64,000 bases of DNA from Platanthera guangdongensis (GCA_039583875.1 CM077161.1:66159885-66223884), one strand, 5' to 3'; counted from the stretch's first letter, positions 34,306-44,129 are shown. Numbers and translations: made by a program. Notes: generated from the letters alone by a model not told the origin.

Positions 34306-35182
34306 GTGTCGAGACTTTCTGTTCTTAAGTGTCGACACTTATAGACCAAGTGTCGACACATGTTGTGTAAGTGTCGACACAAGTCTACAAGGTGTCGACA
34401 CAATTCCTTGTATGTCTCGACACAGTTTCTTCTGCATGTGTCGACGCTGAAATTGAGTGTCGACACAAGTACTTGCACTTCATTCTTTATCTGTATTCTT
34501 CTAAGTGTCGACACATCTCCTTTGTGTCGACACATCTTCATGTGTTGAAACTGTCAAGTGTCGACACTGCTTCTTGGTGTCGACACAAGTCTTCAATCTT
34601 GTTTCTTCAGTTGAGTGTCGACACATTCCTTTAGTGTCGACACTTGTACTTAGAATATTTTACAACTTTTCTGTTCTTTGCTAAGTGTCGACACAGCTCC
34701 TTGTGTCGACACTTTCTTCAAGTGTTGAGTCTTCTGGTTATGTGTCGACACATTGTGCTGAGTGTCGACACAATCTTCAAGTGTTGACTCCTTTGAGTGT
34801 GTGTCGACACATTGTGTTGAGTGTCGACACATTCTTCATATTTTGACTCTGCTGATTGAGTGTCGACACATTGTGTTGAGTGTCGACACTTGTACTTAGT
34901 CTCTGCAGAATTTTGCTGAGTGTCGACACAACTCCAAGTATCGACACTTTCTGATGTAGACTCAGCTCTTCTAGGTGTCGACACTTCTGCCAAGTGTCGA
35001 CACAACTTTTCTGCATTCTTCTACACAGAGTGTCGACACAACTCCAAGTGTCGACACTTTCTGACTGGTGTCGACACTTCTTCCCAGGTGTCGACATAAT
35101 GACTCCAAGTGTCGACACTGCTTGTCTGGGTGTCGACACAAGCTTTCTCAAGTGTCGACACTTTCCCTCTGGGTGTCGACAT
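34306..35182. repeat. GTGTCGACAC palindrome array in element G 3' LTR
   Basis: I count 28 exact copies between 34329 and 35161, plus about six one-base variants, giving one exact copy per 30 bp. The spacing is irregular (about 10-60 bp) and the flanks are mostly T-rich or C/T-rich. The 5' LTR copy (45287-46163) has about four more exact copies, because four of the LTR differences destroy a motif in this LTR. Confidence 0.95.
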
Positions 35183-35327
35183 ATGGACTTAGAAATTTTC
35201 AGCTTCAGTCCAGTGTATAACTAACCTGCACAAGTAACTCAAACAAACATCAAATACATTCTGATGTATATCATTGAGTTAGGTGAGGCTTCTTCAAATC
35301 AGGTACATTTGACCAATGTACCCAACA

Positions 35328-35350
35328 ATCTCCCCCTATTTGGAGAAGTC
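35328..35350 (-). other. Element G polypurine tract
   Basis: On the minus strand AAATAGGGGGAGAT lies directly before the LTR start TGTTGGG, as expected for the plus-strand primer. From 35351 to 35624 the sequence is AT-rich with no gene seen. Confidence 0.85.
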
Positions 35351-35624
35351 ATAACCCTTAGTCAATGATATACACCACTCATAATTAAAAATTACAAAAT
35401 GATGTAAAATATATAAATGACAACAGGGTAAACTTGAACATGTAATAAAGCACACATGTATACTTATTAAACATTGCAGAACAATTAAGAAACACACATA
35501 TTTCAGAACATTCATACTATATTTATCATATACTGTTCCAATAATGTTCCTTATACATTTTCAATGAAGTATTACAATGTTTTTCACTCAACAGATTACA
35601 ACAAGCATCAAGTTAATTCCTAAT

Positions 35625-36212
35625 CTAGTGCTGATCAGGTTCTTTAATAACAATGCCTTTTCCAGCTTTAACTTGAGCTTTCACAGCAGCAGCAGCAGCA
35701 GGCTCAGCTTCAGCAGTCTTCTTCCATTTAGAGTCCTTCTTCTTCTGTTCTTCAGCCTTGATCTTTTGTCTTTCAAAATAATGATAGGGCTTAGGAAAGT
35801 ACTTGCTAGGCTCCACAGCTGTTGGAGGTAGCTTTCCTAACTTAGCCTTCCTTCTATATTGGACAATTGCTTCCTGCCTACTCTCATGCTTTCTCCATTC
35901 AGCCTCTGAGAACCACTTGTTCCTTTCATGGGCATTGTCCTTGGCTGCTTTCCAGGCTGTAAGAATTATGTTCCTAGAAGTAGGGCTCCACTGTTCAAAA
36001 TCTGGCTTTTGCTCAGCAATTTCCCTAAACTTCTTCTTTGACAGCCTAGTTTCTTCTTCTTTGTCCAAAGCCTCTTGCATTGCAGCTGTGATAGGTTGAA
36101 CAACCTTTTCCAGAATAACATTTGGCTTGCCAGCAGGTGGACTATACATTGTGCTTATATCTGCATGAATCATGTCAAAGTCTGGAGGTGGATAGATTAC
36201 ATCAGCCACTGC
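35625..36212 (-). CDS. Element G ORF3 extension (195 codons after an in-frame TAA)
   Basis: The frame is the same as ORF3 and directly follows its stop (TAA at 36213-36215); it has no ATG near its start (first codons GCA GTG). The protein is basic and helical in look (RLSKKKFREIAEQKPDFEQW, TAWKAAKDNAHERNKWF, EAIVQYRRKAKLGKLPP), with Lys/Glu-rich and Ala-rich runs near the end. It has no signal peptide and no membrane segment. It is probably the C-terminal part of ORF3, made either by stop readthrough or only in copies without the stop. A CAA-to-TAA mutation would give the same picture. Confidence 0.65.
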   Translation of the reverse strand, partial: AVADVIYPPPDFDMIHADISTMYSPPAGKPNVILEKVVQPITAAMQEALDKEEETRLSKKKFREIAEQKPDFEQWSPTSRNIILTAWKAAKDNAHERNKWFSEAEWRKHESRQEAIVQYRRKAKLGKLPPTAVEPSKYFPKPYHYFERQKIKAEEQKKKDSKWKKTAEAEPAAAAAVKAQVKAGKGIVIKEPDQH

Positions 36213-38405
36213 TTATTGCTCACCTCCAAGATATGTTCCTTGAATGCCAGAGTCAGCTACATTGTCATCATCACAAAGGGGAGGATAGCCCAGTGTAGCC
36301 CTGATGGAATTGGATATCCATTTTGCATGTTCAGAACTGGCCTTGACTAACACTCTCTCCCCCTTTATGACTTCTTGGGCCACATGATCTCTCACATCAT
36401 CTTTCTGGAATCTGATTTGGCCATCCAAATACCTTATGCCCTCTTTAAAGAAAGGTCTAAGCTTTGTAAGCTGTTCTGAAATGACCTTCTGTGAGTCTTT
36501 AATGGCAGTCTTTACAGCAGCAATCTCTGCTTGAAAGAGTTTATCAAAATCAGCTTTGGCAGCAGCAGAGGAAGTTGAAGGTTCATCTGACTTATTCTTG
36601 AGTTCAGTGACTATTGCATTGTGAGATGCAGTCAAATTATCATTCATCCTCAACTGATTCTCCAGCACATAGCCTTGCTTGAGTGCAATATCTTCTACCT
36701 TCTCTTTGATGATTTCTTGATGTTTAGCCAGATAGACCACAGCATTACCACCCTTGTGGAAGCATTCATTCATTTCCTTCTTATTCATGTTCATTTCAAA
36801 CCTGATTGATTTGATATCTTGAGCTAGATCAAATTGTAGAGATTTTTGGCCCTCATCAATATATTTCTCTATGGCCCTCCTTTGCTCATCCATCTTTACT
36901 TGCATTGCAACCATTAGGCTTGTATAATCAGTTGATGGAGCTTGTTGAACCAGTGAGTGTTGAGCAACAGTTTGGAGAGCCTTCTTATAGCTTTGGCTTC
37001 TTCTTTTGAAAACAAAGAACTTCTTTTTCTTAGCTTCCTCAGCTGCATCATCTTCAGATTCTGATGTACTGGCAATATCCACCCTATCCTTAGGGCTGGA
37101 TGGTTGTTCAGTGTGCACATCTTGTGCTTTCTCTATATCTAGCCTTATAGGCTCTACTTGAATATCCAAATTCTCCCCCTCAGCAGCAGCATCCTTCTCT
37201 GTATCAGCAGCATTCTTTTCCATATCAAAATCATCCTGATCTAAATTCAGAAAAAGATCTTCCATGGTGTATTCTGCTGGAGACTGTGCAGGAGATGTTC
37301 TGGTTTCATCAGCTACAACAGATGTGTCTTGGAGAACAACATCTGGTTCTTGAGTTGCTGGCTGATTTTGCTGATGATCATCAGACAAATCAGAATTTAT
37401 GATAGAAAAATTCAAAGTATTAAGGTCAACAAGTACCTCTTGAATGAGGAGGGTGGCTTGCTCACTCTCCAGTGTAGATGGTTCTGCTACACCTGGAAGC
37501 TCCCCCTGAATGTCAGCTGGCTCCTGAGGAGCAGGTGACTTTTCTGCAGCTTTATCCATTGGACTATCAGGAGTGAAGACCACATGTTCTTCACTGCCTG
37601 AGCTGCTGGATGGCTCTTGAGGTACAGCAGCAGTCTTCCTCTTCTTCCTGGGAGGAGAGTCTTTCTTAGAAGTTTGTTTCTCAGGGGTGGTCAATTCCTT
37701 TGACACCAGCACCCTTTCCCATCTAGAGAATATTCTTGAGTCCATCTTCCTCATATGATTGATCTTAGTTCCTGCAGCAGTGCTCATTACCTCTGGAATT
37801 GATCCAGCCAGGTAGAGACTTAGTATCCTGCCCAGATTGGGCTTCTTCAGGCTTTCCTTCACTTTTTCATAAACCACCATTGACCAGTCTGTTTTCAGAT
37901 GGAAGATGATTCTGGTCATGACTTCAAACATGGAGGCAGACACCCTGTCATGTCCTCCTGGCTTGCTTAGTATTACCTTGCCCACTATTTCTGACAAGAA
38001 CTTGCCTTGATTATTCATACCTTTTCTGTTAAAGACTGATCCCACCTTCATCTTTGGATCCAGTCCACACCAAGTAAGAGCTTCCCTGGTCTTAGAAGCA
38101 GTTACTTCCTCTTCATCTTGAACTTTAGGTAGCTGAAGTACCTTTCTTAAAGACTTGGGTGAAATCTTGACCTTGGTGCCATGCACCCTTGACTTAATCC
38201 TGTAGCCTGAGTCATCTACAGACGCGCCAGAAAGGAATTCAATGACTTCCTTCTTCCATATTTTCGTTGGTTCTGAAACCAAGAACTCCAACCCTGAATT
38301 GGCAATTAGGGTTATTACTGATTTGATTTCTTGGTCGCTGTCGTCAAATGCGCCTCGCACAAGCTCATAGCCTTCGTTTACGTTCTCTTCCAGCTTGGGA
38401 GCCAT
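36213..38405 (-). CDS. Element G ORF3: extra protein of 730 codons, unknown function, probably nuclear
   Basis: The start ATG at 38405 (MAPKLEENVNEG) was chosen because it follows a TATA box (38503-38511) by about 100 bp; the frame is open further up to 38606, but that part is the palindrome array read as codons. The first 230 residues (VKISPKSLRKVLQLPKVQDE, GKFLSEIVGKVILSKPGGHD, MFEVMTRIIFHLKTDWSM) resemble the plant-mobile or putative-plant-transposon type domains often carried by plant LTR elements. About residue 253 is PPRKKRKT, a nuclear-localisation-like motif. Then follow a long acidic Ser/Pro/Glu region, a second basic patch (KKKKFFVFKRR) and a predicted coiled coil (about residues 560-680). 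There is no signal peptide or membrane helix, unlike an envelope. It ends at a TAA followed in frame by 195 more codons. Function unknown. Confidence 0.8.
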   Translation of the reverse strand: MAPKLEENVNEGYELVRGAFDDSDQEIKSVITLIANSGLEFLVSEPTKIWKKEVIEFLSGASVDDSGYRIKSRVHGTKVKISPKSLRKVLQLPKVQDEEEVTASKTREALTWCGLDPKMKVGSVFNRKGMNNQGKFLSEIVGKVILSKPGGHDRVSASMFEVMTRIIFHLKTDWSMVVYEKVKESLKKPNLGRILSLYLAGSIPEVMSTAAGTKINHMRKMDSRIFSRWERVLVSKELTTPEKQTSKKDSPPRKKRKTAAVPQEPSSSSGSEEHVVFTPDSPMDKAAEKSPAPQEPADIQGELPGVAEPSTLESEQATLLIQEVLVDLNTLNFSIINSDLSDDHQQNQPATQEPDVVLQDTSVVADETRTSPAQSPAEYTMEDLFLNLDQDDFDMEKNAADTEKDAAAEGENLDIQVEPIRLDIEKAQDVHTEQPSSPKDRVDIASTSESEDDAAEEAKKKKFFVFKRRSQSYKKALQTVAQHSLVQQAPSTDYTSLMVAMQVKMDEQRRAIEKYIDEGQKSLQFDLAQDIKSIRFEMNMNKKEMNECFHKGGNAVVYLAKHQEIIKEKVEDIALKQGYVLENQLRMNDNLTASHNAIVTELKNKSDEPSTSSAAAKADFDKLFQAEIAAVKTAIKDSQKVISEQLTKLRPFFKEGIRYLDGQIRFQKDDVRDHVAQEVIKGERVLVKASSEHAKWISNSIRATLGYPPLCDDDNVADSGIQGTYLGGEQ

Positions 38406-38445
38406 TAGGGTTTTGAGAATTAGTCTTGAGATGAGAGAAATGTCG

Positions 38446-38890
38446 ACACAAGAGTTTAGGTCTCGAAACTTTGAAAGCGTGTCGACAATCAAAGACAGAA
38501 CCCTATTTATACCTTTCTTGTTTGAAGACGAACAGGCGGGATGAATTTCTAATGATGTGTCGACACTGTCAATAAGTGTCGACACTGACTTATAATGTCT
38601 CGACACTCATGTGTCGACACAAATTTAGTCAACAGATTTTATGTGTCGACACTTGGTTAAGTGTCGACACCACTATACTCGATATGTGTCGAGACTTTAC
38701 TTAGAAAAATTCTTAGTAAAACTTAAGTGTCGACACTTTATTGGATGTGTCGACACCTACTCGACATGTGTCGACACTAACATTCTGAAGTGTCGACACT
38801 AACTTCCTAGATGTGTCGACACCATTTTCCTGAAGTGTCGACACTTACTATTCTGTGTCGACATAGACTTGTCTATGTGTCGACACCTTT
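38446..38890. repeat. Internal GTGTCGACAC array of element G, between pol and ORF3
   Basis: There are twelve exact copies between 38557 and 38886 (one per 27 bp), plus about five variants, two of which lie downstream of the TATA box. The motif is the same as in the LTRs. The flanks (AATGTGT, TTAAGTGT) are not a long copy of the LTR sequence, so only the motif and not a whole LTR segment appears to be shared. Confidence 0.9.
38503..38511 (-). promoter_or_regulatory. TATA box upstream of element G ORF3
   Basis: TATAAATAG followed by GG on the minus strand, the same nine to ten bases as the LTR TATA box of this element. It lies between the palindrome array (38557-38886) and the ORF3 ATG (38405). 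It suggests a separate internal promoter. Confidence 0.6.
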
Positions 38891-38918
38891 TTACTTAGCC
38901 AATTTTTGTTCTGTATAC

Positions 38919-41900
38919 TCAATCTAAGTTTATCATACCTAGTTCAATTTTGAACTTATTAAACTTAGCTTCTTCTAAGGGCTTAGTAAACATATCAGCT
39001 ATCTGATTATCTGTTTTAACATATTCAAGTGCAATATCATTTCTTTCTACATGCTCCCTAAGAAAGTGATATTTTATCTCAATATGTTTAGTTCTACTAT
39101 GAGATACAGGGTTATTAGCTATGGAAATAGCACTTGTAGAATCACAATAAAGTGGAGTTCTACTTACCTGACATCCATAGTCTTCTAGCTGATGTTGAAT
39201 CCACAGAAGTTGAGCACAGCAACTTCCTGCAGCTACATATTCTGACTCAGCTGTGGAGATGGCCACACTGGTTTGCTTCTTACTACTCCATGAAATGAGT
39301 CTTCCACCTAGGAATTGACAGGATCCAGTTGTGCTCTTTCTATCTTCTTTGCATCCTGCAAAGTCTGCATCTGAATAGCCTGTTAGATCAAAATCTCCAT
39401 TCCTAGGGTACCAGAGGCCTAGATAAGGTGTGCCCTTTAGATATCTCAAGATTCTCTTGACTGCAGTCAAGTGAGATTCTTTGGGGCAGGCTTGATACCT
39501 GGCACAAACACATGTAGCATACATAATGTCAGGCCTACTTGCAGTCAAGTATAGTAGGGAGCCAACTATCCCTCTATACAAGGTTTCATCCACAGGTTTC
39601 CCTGCATCATCCTTGCTTAGAGACATACTTGACCCCATAGGAGTCTTCATGGTACTGGAGGAATCCATACCATATTTCCTTATGAGTTCTAGGGTGAACT
39701 TTGACTGACATATGGACAAGCCACTTTCAGTCTGTTTAACTTGGAGACCCAAGAAAAACTTCAGTTCTCCCATACTACTCATTTCAAATTGACTTTGCAT
39801 AAGCTTTGCAAACTTTTTGCAAAGGCTACTTTCAGTAGACCCAAATATAATGTCATCTACATATATTTGGACAAGTATTACTTTGCCTCTAGATTCCCTA
39901 AGGAATAGAGTCTTATCTATTTTCCCCCTTGTGAACTTGTTCTCAATGAGGAAACTAGATAGGGTTTCATACCAAGCTATAGGAGTTTGCTTTAACCCAT
40001 ACAATGCTTTTCTAAGTCTATAGACATAATGTGGAAGAGTAGGATCAACAAAACCTGAAGGCTGCTCCACATATACTTCTTCTTTTAAATTACCATTAAG
40101 GAATGCTGACTTTACATCCATTTGGTATACTTTGAATCCTTGGTAGGTTGCATAGGCCAAGAACATCCTGATGGCTTCCAGTCTGGCTACTGGAGCAAAG
40201 GTTTGATCAAAATCAATACCTTCTTCTTGCCTATATCCTTTTGCAACCAGTCTTGCCTTATTCTTAATGATGACTCCTTGTTCATCTAACTTGTTTCTGT
40301 AGATCCACTTTGTTCCTATCACATTGTGATCTTTAGGCTTAGGAACTAAGTCCCAAACCTTGCACCTCTTGAACTGGTTTAGCTCTTCCTGCATAGCTTC
40401 AGTCCACTGTGGATCTTGTATTGCTTCTTCAAATTTCTTTGGTTCTATTTGAGACAGAAAACTTGAATATACTGCAGCATTCTGATTTCTGCTCCTTGTC
40501 TGAACACCTTGTCTTGGATCTCCAATGATCAGCTCCACTGGATGATCTCTTAGATGCCTGTTGGCTGGAGGCATCCTTACTTCTGGTTGTACTTCTTCAG
40601 CATCTTCATCATGCTGAGTTCCTTGAACTTCTTCAGCTCCTGGTACATGTAGTTCTCCCCCTGGACATAAGCCATCTTCTTCTACTTGCTGTCTTGCAGC
40701 AGGTACATCTTCTATGGTTAGCTTGTCCATCTTCTTAATAAGACCTGAAGGGCTGCACACACTACTAGACAACTCATTGTTAATTAGTTGTGACTCATCA
40801 AAAACTACATGCACAGATTCCTCTACAACTTGTGTAGTCAAGTTGTAGACTCTATAAGCCTTACTATTATTGCTGTACCCAACAAACACTCCCTCTTGGG
40901 ACTTGGCAGCAAACTTAGTTAAGTAAGACTTCCCATTGTTAAGTATGAAGCATTTACAACCAAAGATCCTAAAATAGGACAGATTTGGTTTCCTGCCTTT
41001 CACTACTTCATAGGGGGTCTTGTTTAACCTTTTAGTGATGGTAGCCCTATTTATCACATGGCATGCAGTGTTAACTGCTTCAGCCCAGAAATATTCTGGC
41101 AGTGATGAATCACTTAATAGGGTTCTACCAGCCTCTATCAAGGTCCTATTTTTCCGTTCAGCAATGCCATTTTGCTGAGGTGTTCTAGGTGAAGAGAATT
41201 CTTGAAATATCCCATAGTCTTCACACAGCTTTGTCATGCTTTCAGACTGAAACTCAGTACCATGGTCACTTCTAATTTTGACCACTGTACAGTTCAATTC
41301 ATTCTGAATTTGCTTAACAAAACTATAGAAGACACTAGGTGTTTCAGATTTCTGCTTTAAGAAGAACACCCAGGAAAACCTTGAGTAGTCATCAATAACT
41401 ACAAAGGTGTAGACCTTCCTACCTAAGCTGTGAACTGGCATTGGACCAAATAGATCCATATGCAAGAGGTATAAACACCTCACAGCATCCTTGTTGTCAA
41501 TGCTTCTAAAGGTGGATTTAGTCTGCTTGCCCTTTTGACAAGCTGAGCAAATGCCATCTTTGACACACTTAACTTGAGGACCATTCCTCACTAACTCTTT
41601 ACTAAAGAGTTTGTCAATAGTCTTGTAATTAAGATGAGCAAGCCTCTTGTGCCACTTGACACATTGAGAGACTGTCTCATCAGCTACAAGACAAACTGGA
41701 GAACTATTGTTCTCAACCATAATGTCTAAACAATAGACATTTCTCTTCCTATAACCTGTCAAAATGATCTTTTGATCACTTGACCTCTTGATATGACAAC
41801 CATTTTTAGCAAATGAGATGTCATACCCTACATCACTTAATTGACTTATACTAATGAGGTTATGTTTCAAACCTTTAACATAAGCCACTTGAGTAATGGT

Positions 41901-42092
41901 AACAAGGTTAGAAGAAATGTTACCAAACCCTTTGATGATTCCTTTTTCAGAACCACCAAAGGTCACCTTTGGACCATTTTTGATTGGGATGTAGTCCTTC
42001 AGTAGTCCCCTAGTTCCAGTCATGTGTCTGGAACATCCACTATCCAAGTACCATGTAGGGGTATGGCCACTTGGATTTTCCTGCAAAACAAA
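38919..42092 (-). CDS. Element G pol: protease, integrase, reverse transcriptase, RNase H
   Basis: An open frame of about 1055 codons, same frame as gag, following the gag TAA. Seen in order: protease ([14 protein letters not shown], active-site DSG near residue 16), GAG-pre-integrase zinc finger ([18 protein letters not shown]), integrase DDE core ([46 protein letters not shown]), a linker, copia RT ([32 protein letters not shown], catalytic YVDDIIFGS), and RNase H ([50 protein letters not shown]). It ends MINLD at 38919. The motif DVKSAFLNG with VYVEQPSGF and the extra 3' ORF fit the Sirevirus lineage. No lesion is seen. Confidence 0.95.
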   Translation of the reverse strand, partial: FVLQENPSGHTPTWYLDSGCSRHMTGTRGLLKDYIPIKNGPKVTFGGSEKGIIKGFGNISSNLVTITQVAYVKGLKHNLISISQLSDVGYDISFAKNGCHIKRSSDQKIILTGYRKRNVYCLDIMVENNSSPVCLVADETVSQCVKWHKRLAHLNYKTIDKLFSKELVRNGPQVKCVKDGICSACQKGKQTKSTFRSIDNKDAVRCLYLLHMDLFGPMPVHSLGRKVYTFVVIDDYSRFSWVFFLKQKSETPSVFYSFVKQIQNELNCTVVKIRSDHGTEFQSESMTKLCEDYGIFQEFSSPRTPQQNGIAERKNRTLIEAGRTLLSDSSLPEYFWAEAVNTACHVINRATITKRLNKTPYEVVKGRKPNLSYFRIFGCKCFILNNGKSYLTKFAAKSQEGVFVGYSNNSKAYRVYNLTTQVVEESVHVVFDESQLINNELSSSVCSPSGLIKKMDKLTIEDVPAARQQVEEDGLCPGGELHVPGAEEVQGTQHDEDAEEVQPEVRMPPANRHLRDHPVELIIGDPRQGVQTRSRNQNAAVYSSFLSQIEPKKFEEAIQDPQWTEAMQEELNQFKRCKVWDLVPKPKDHNVIGTKWIYRNKLDEQGVIIKNKARLVAKGYRQEEGIDFDQTFAPVARLEAIRMFLAYATYQGFKVYQMDVKSAFLNGNLKEEVYVEQPSGFVDPTLPHYVYRLRKALYGLKQTPIAWYETLSSFLIENKFTRGKIDKTLFLRESRGKVILVQIYVDDIIFGSTESSLCKKFAKLMQSQFEMSSMGELKFFLGLQVKQTESGLSICQSKFTLELIRKYGMDSSSTMKTPMGSSMSLSKDDAGKPVDETLYRGIVGSLLYLTASRPDIMYATCVCARYQACPKESHLTAVKRILRYLKGTPYLGLWYPRNGDFDLTGYSDADFAGCKEDRKSTTGSCQFLGGRLISWSSKKQTSVAISTAESEYVAAGSCCAQLLWIQHQLEDYGCQVSRTPLYCDSTSAISIANNPVSHSRTKHIEIKYHFLREHVERNDIALEYVKTDNQIADMFTKPLEEAKFNKFKIELGMINLD

Positions 42093-44129
42093 TTAATGAA
42101 CCTTAGAACCCAAAGTAAACTTGGGTCCTTGGTGATTGTTAGTTTGCAATTTGACATAGCTACCTGCTGTCTTTCCAACAGGTAACTTGCTACACAACTT
42201 GGCACTGGCATTGTGCCAACAATCCAAAGCAAAGTGGCCAACCTTGCCACAGCACCAACATTCAAATTTGTTGTACCTTTGCTTAGGTTCTGACTTAGCT
42301 GTCTTAACTACAGCAGTCTTGTTGAATGTTGGGGCTTTGCCCTTGGACTTGGACTGATCCTGAACAGTCCTAGCTGGATTAACAAAACCCAGTCCAGTCT
42401 TTCCTTTATGATGAACAAAATCATCAATCAAGGGTAGCACTGATTTAGGTTTTGAAAACCTAGCTACTAGCTCTTTCTCCTTCTGAAGATTAATCTCCAG
42501 TTTCTTAATTTGATCATTTTTAAATGTAATAGTTCCCATCTGAATCACTGTAATATGTTTTAGCCTGGCTACCTCATTAAGTTTTTGATCATAATTCTTC
42601 TCATAATCTATTGCAGCTGCCTTGAGATCAGCAATTTCCTTGGCCAAATTTTTGGCTAGGGTCTTGCTTTTCTTATAGGCTTGCAATAGTACTTGATATT
42701 CATCTAGGAGTTGATGAATATCTCCCTCAGACTCAGATATATTCTCATCACTTGATGAAGAATAATCTGACTCTGAACTAGAACTGAAATCAGAACTTTG
42801 AGTTAAACCTTGTACCTGACTGGGTCCTGGCTGCTCCAGGTTTTTGGTACTTTCAGTCAAAGCCATCAGTCCTTGGCTTTGACAGTCTTCTTGCTCATAG
42901 ATAGATTCCATGATCTGCATAAACTCTTCTTTTTCAGCAAATAGCCCAATATAGGCTTCAGCATCTGTCTCAGTGTCTGAAGAAGACATATCTGAAAGAG
43001 TCTTCTCATTCTTTGCAACAAAGGACTTCTCCTTCTTTCCTTTGAAGTGTGTTTTCTTTTTGTCACTGGATTCTTTCCTTCTTTCAGGACAGTCTGCAAT
43101 AACATGGCCCTGTCTATTGCAGCAGTAACAAATTATCTTGGATCCAGTTGCCTTACTAGTCTTGGTCCTTTTCTTGTCCTTCTTTGAAGGCTTCTTTTCC
43201 TGATACTGAACCTCTTTCCCTTTGGAAGATGAAGGTCTAGACCTCCACTGTTTCTTCTTAAGGAACTTCTGAAAATGTCTGGTGAATGCAGCAAAGTCTT
43301 CATCACTTTCACTGCTTGTAGATTTTGTACTTTCTGACTCTTCAGATTCTGATTCAACTACCTCAGGAGGAGGAGTTGATGACTTGGTCCTGCTCTTTCT
43401 GGGTACATCTGACTTAAAGGCAACAGTCTTTTCTCTGTATTCAGTCCTTGTTGACTTTTCTTCTTCTTTTCTCACTGACAATTGCATCTCATAAGATAAC
43501 AACTTGCCAAAAAGTGTGGGAGGAGGAATTTCTCCCAACTTTGCCATTTCTCTGATGGCACAGATCTTGGTGTCCCAGTCTTTGGTGAGGGACCTTAAGA
43601 ATTTATCATTCAACTCATAGTTTGTGAACTCTCTTCCATATGACATGAGTTCATTTACAATTCTATAAAATTTCTTGTAGCATTCAGTGATGCTATCTCC
43701 TCTTCCTTGCCTAAAGCTCTCATATTCTTGATTAAGCAAGGACTTCCTATCTTGCCTTACTTCTTCAGAACCTTCCATATAGACAATGAGGGTGTCCCAC
43801 ATTTCTTTTGCAGTTTTACAGTGAATAAGGTTCTGGAAGGTGGCATCATCAATTGCACTAACTATTATATTCTGTGCTCTTTTGTCCATGGTTGCTAGGA
43901 TAATCTCATCCTTGGTCATTTCAGAGAAATCCTTTGGAGTCCTCTGATTTGCATCCAATACTGAAATCTTCATGGGCACATATGGCCCTTCTTTGACTGT
44001 GATGTATATCCTAGGGTCAGAGGCTTCCATAAAAAGCCTAACCCTCTCTTTCCAGATCCCAAAGATCTCTTTTCTGCATATAGGTAGTTTCATTGAACCC
44101 AACTCCTTATGATTCTCTGAAGAACCCAT
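42093..44129 (-). CDS. Element G gag (two zinc knuckles)
   Basis: The start ATG is at 44129, 113 nt after the 5' LTR. The 678 codons show the copia gag N-terminus (EIFGIWKERVRLFMEASDPR), the UBN2-type region (SLLNQEYESFRQGRGDSITE, LFGKLLSYEMQL), a CCHC knuckle CYCCNRQGHVIADC near residue 333, an acidic Ser-rich middle, a coiled coil (about residues 460-560), and a second CCHC knuckle CWCCGKVGHFALDC near residue 622. Gag forms the particle and binds RNA. The frame closes with TAA at 42093-42095, and pol follows in the same frame. In Sireviruses such as SIRE1, stop-codon suppression is the known way to make downstream products. Confidence 0.95.
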   Translation of the reverse strand: MGSSENHKELGSMKLPICRKEIFGIWKERVRLFMEASDPRIYITVKEGPYVPMKISVLDANQRTPKDFSEMTKDEIILATMDKRAQNIIVSAIDDATFQNLIHCKTAKEMWDTLIVYMEGSEEVRQDRKSLLNQEYESFRQGRGDSITECYKKFYRIVNELMSYGREFTNYELNDKFLRSLTKDWDTKICAIREMAKLGEIPPPTLFGKLLSYEMQLSVRKEEEKSTRTEYREKTVAFKSDVPRKSRTKSSTPPPEVVESESEESESTKSTSSESDEDFAAFTRHFQKFLKKKQWRSRPSSSKGKEVQYQEKKPSKKDKKRTKTSKATGSKIICYCCNRQGHVIADCPERRKESSDKKKTHFKGKKEKSFVAKNEKTLSDMSSSDTETDAEAYIGLFAEKEEFMQIMESIYEQEDCQSQGLMALTESTKNLEQPGPSQVQGLTQSSDFSSSSESDYSSSSDENISESEGDIHQLLDEYQVLLQAYKKSKTLAKNLAKEIADLKAAAIDYEKNYDQKLNEVARLKHITVIQMGTITFKNDQIKKLEINLQKEKELVARFSKPKSVLPLIDDFVHHKGKTGLGFVNPARTVQDQSKSKGKAPTFNKTAVVKTAKSEPKQRYNKFECWCCGKVGHFALDCWHNASAKLCSKLPVGKTAGSYVKLQTNNHQGPKFTLGSKVH

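Larger units (their letters stand above)
33262..35327 (-). repeat. Element G 3' LTR
   Basis: In minus sense it starts TGTTGGGTACATTGG (35327) and ends ATCTTTCA (33262). Order in element sense: an array of GTGTCGACAC (35182 down to about 34306), a TATA box TATAAATAG at 34164-34172, then a region with repeated GCCTACACTCAG-like units (33540-33700). The polypurine tract is next to 35327. The long Ser-Thr-Cys-Arg-His-rich frames on both strands here are only the palindrome read as codons. Confidence 0.95.

Noticed and set aside
34306..35182. A CRISPR-like array
   Set aside because: Repeats are only 10 bp, spacing is irregular, there are no spacers of even length and no cas genes, and the context is a plant LTR.
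34371..35224. Several frames of 60-135 codons rich in Ser-Val-Asp-Thr or Cys-Arg-His in the G LTRs
   Set aside because: They are the palindrome GTGTCGACAC read as codons in different frames, not genes.
36213..38405. ORF3 of G as a viral envelope protein
   Set aside because: No signal peptide or membrane segment is visible, and it has a nuclear-localisation-like motif.
38405..38606. The upstream 67 codons of the ORF3 frame as part of the protein
   Set aside because: They cover the palindromes and the TATA box, and the ATG at 38405 starts the family-like sequence.
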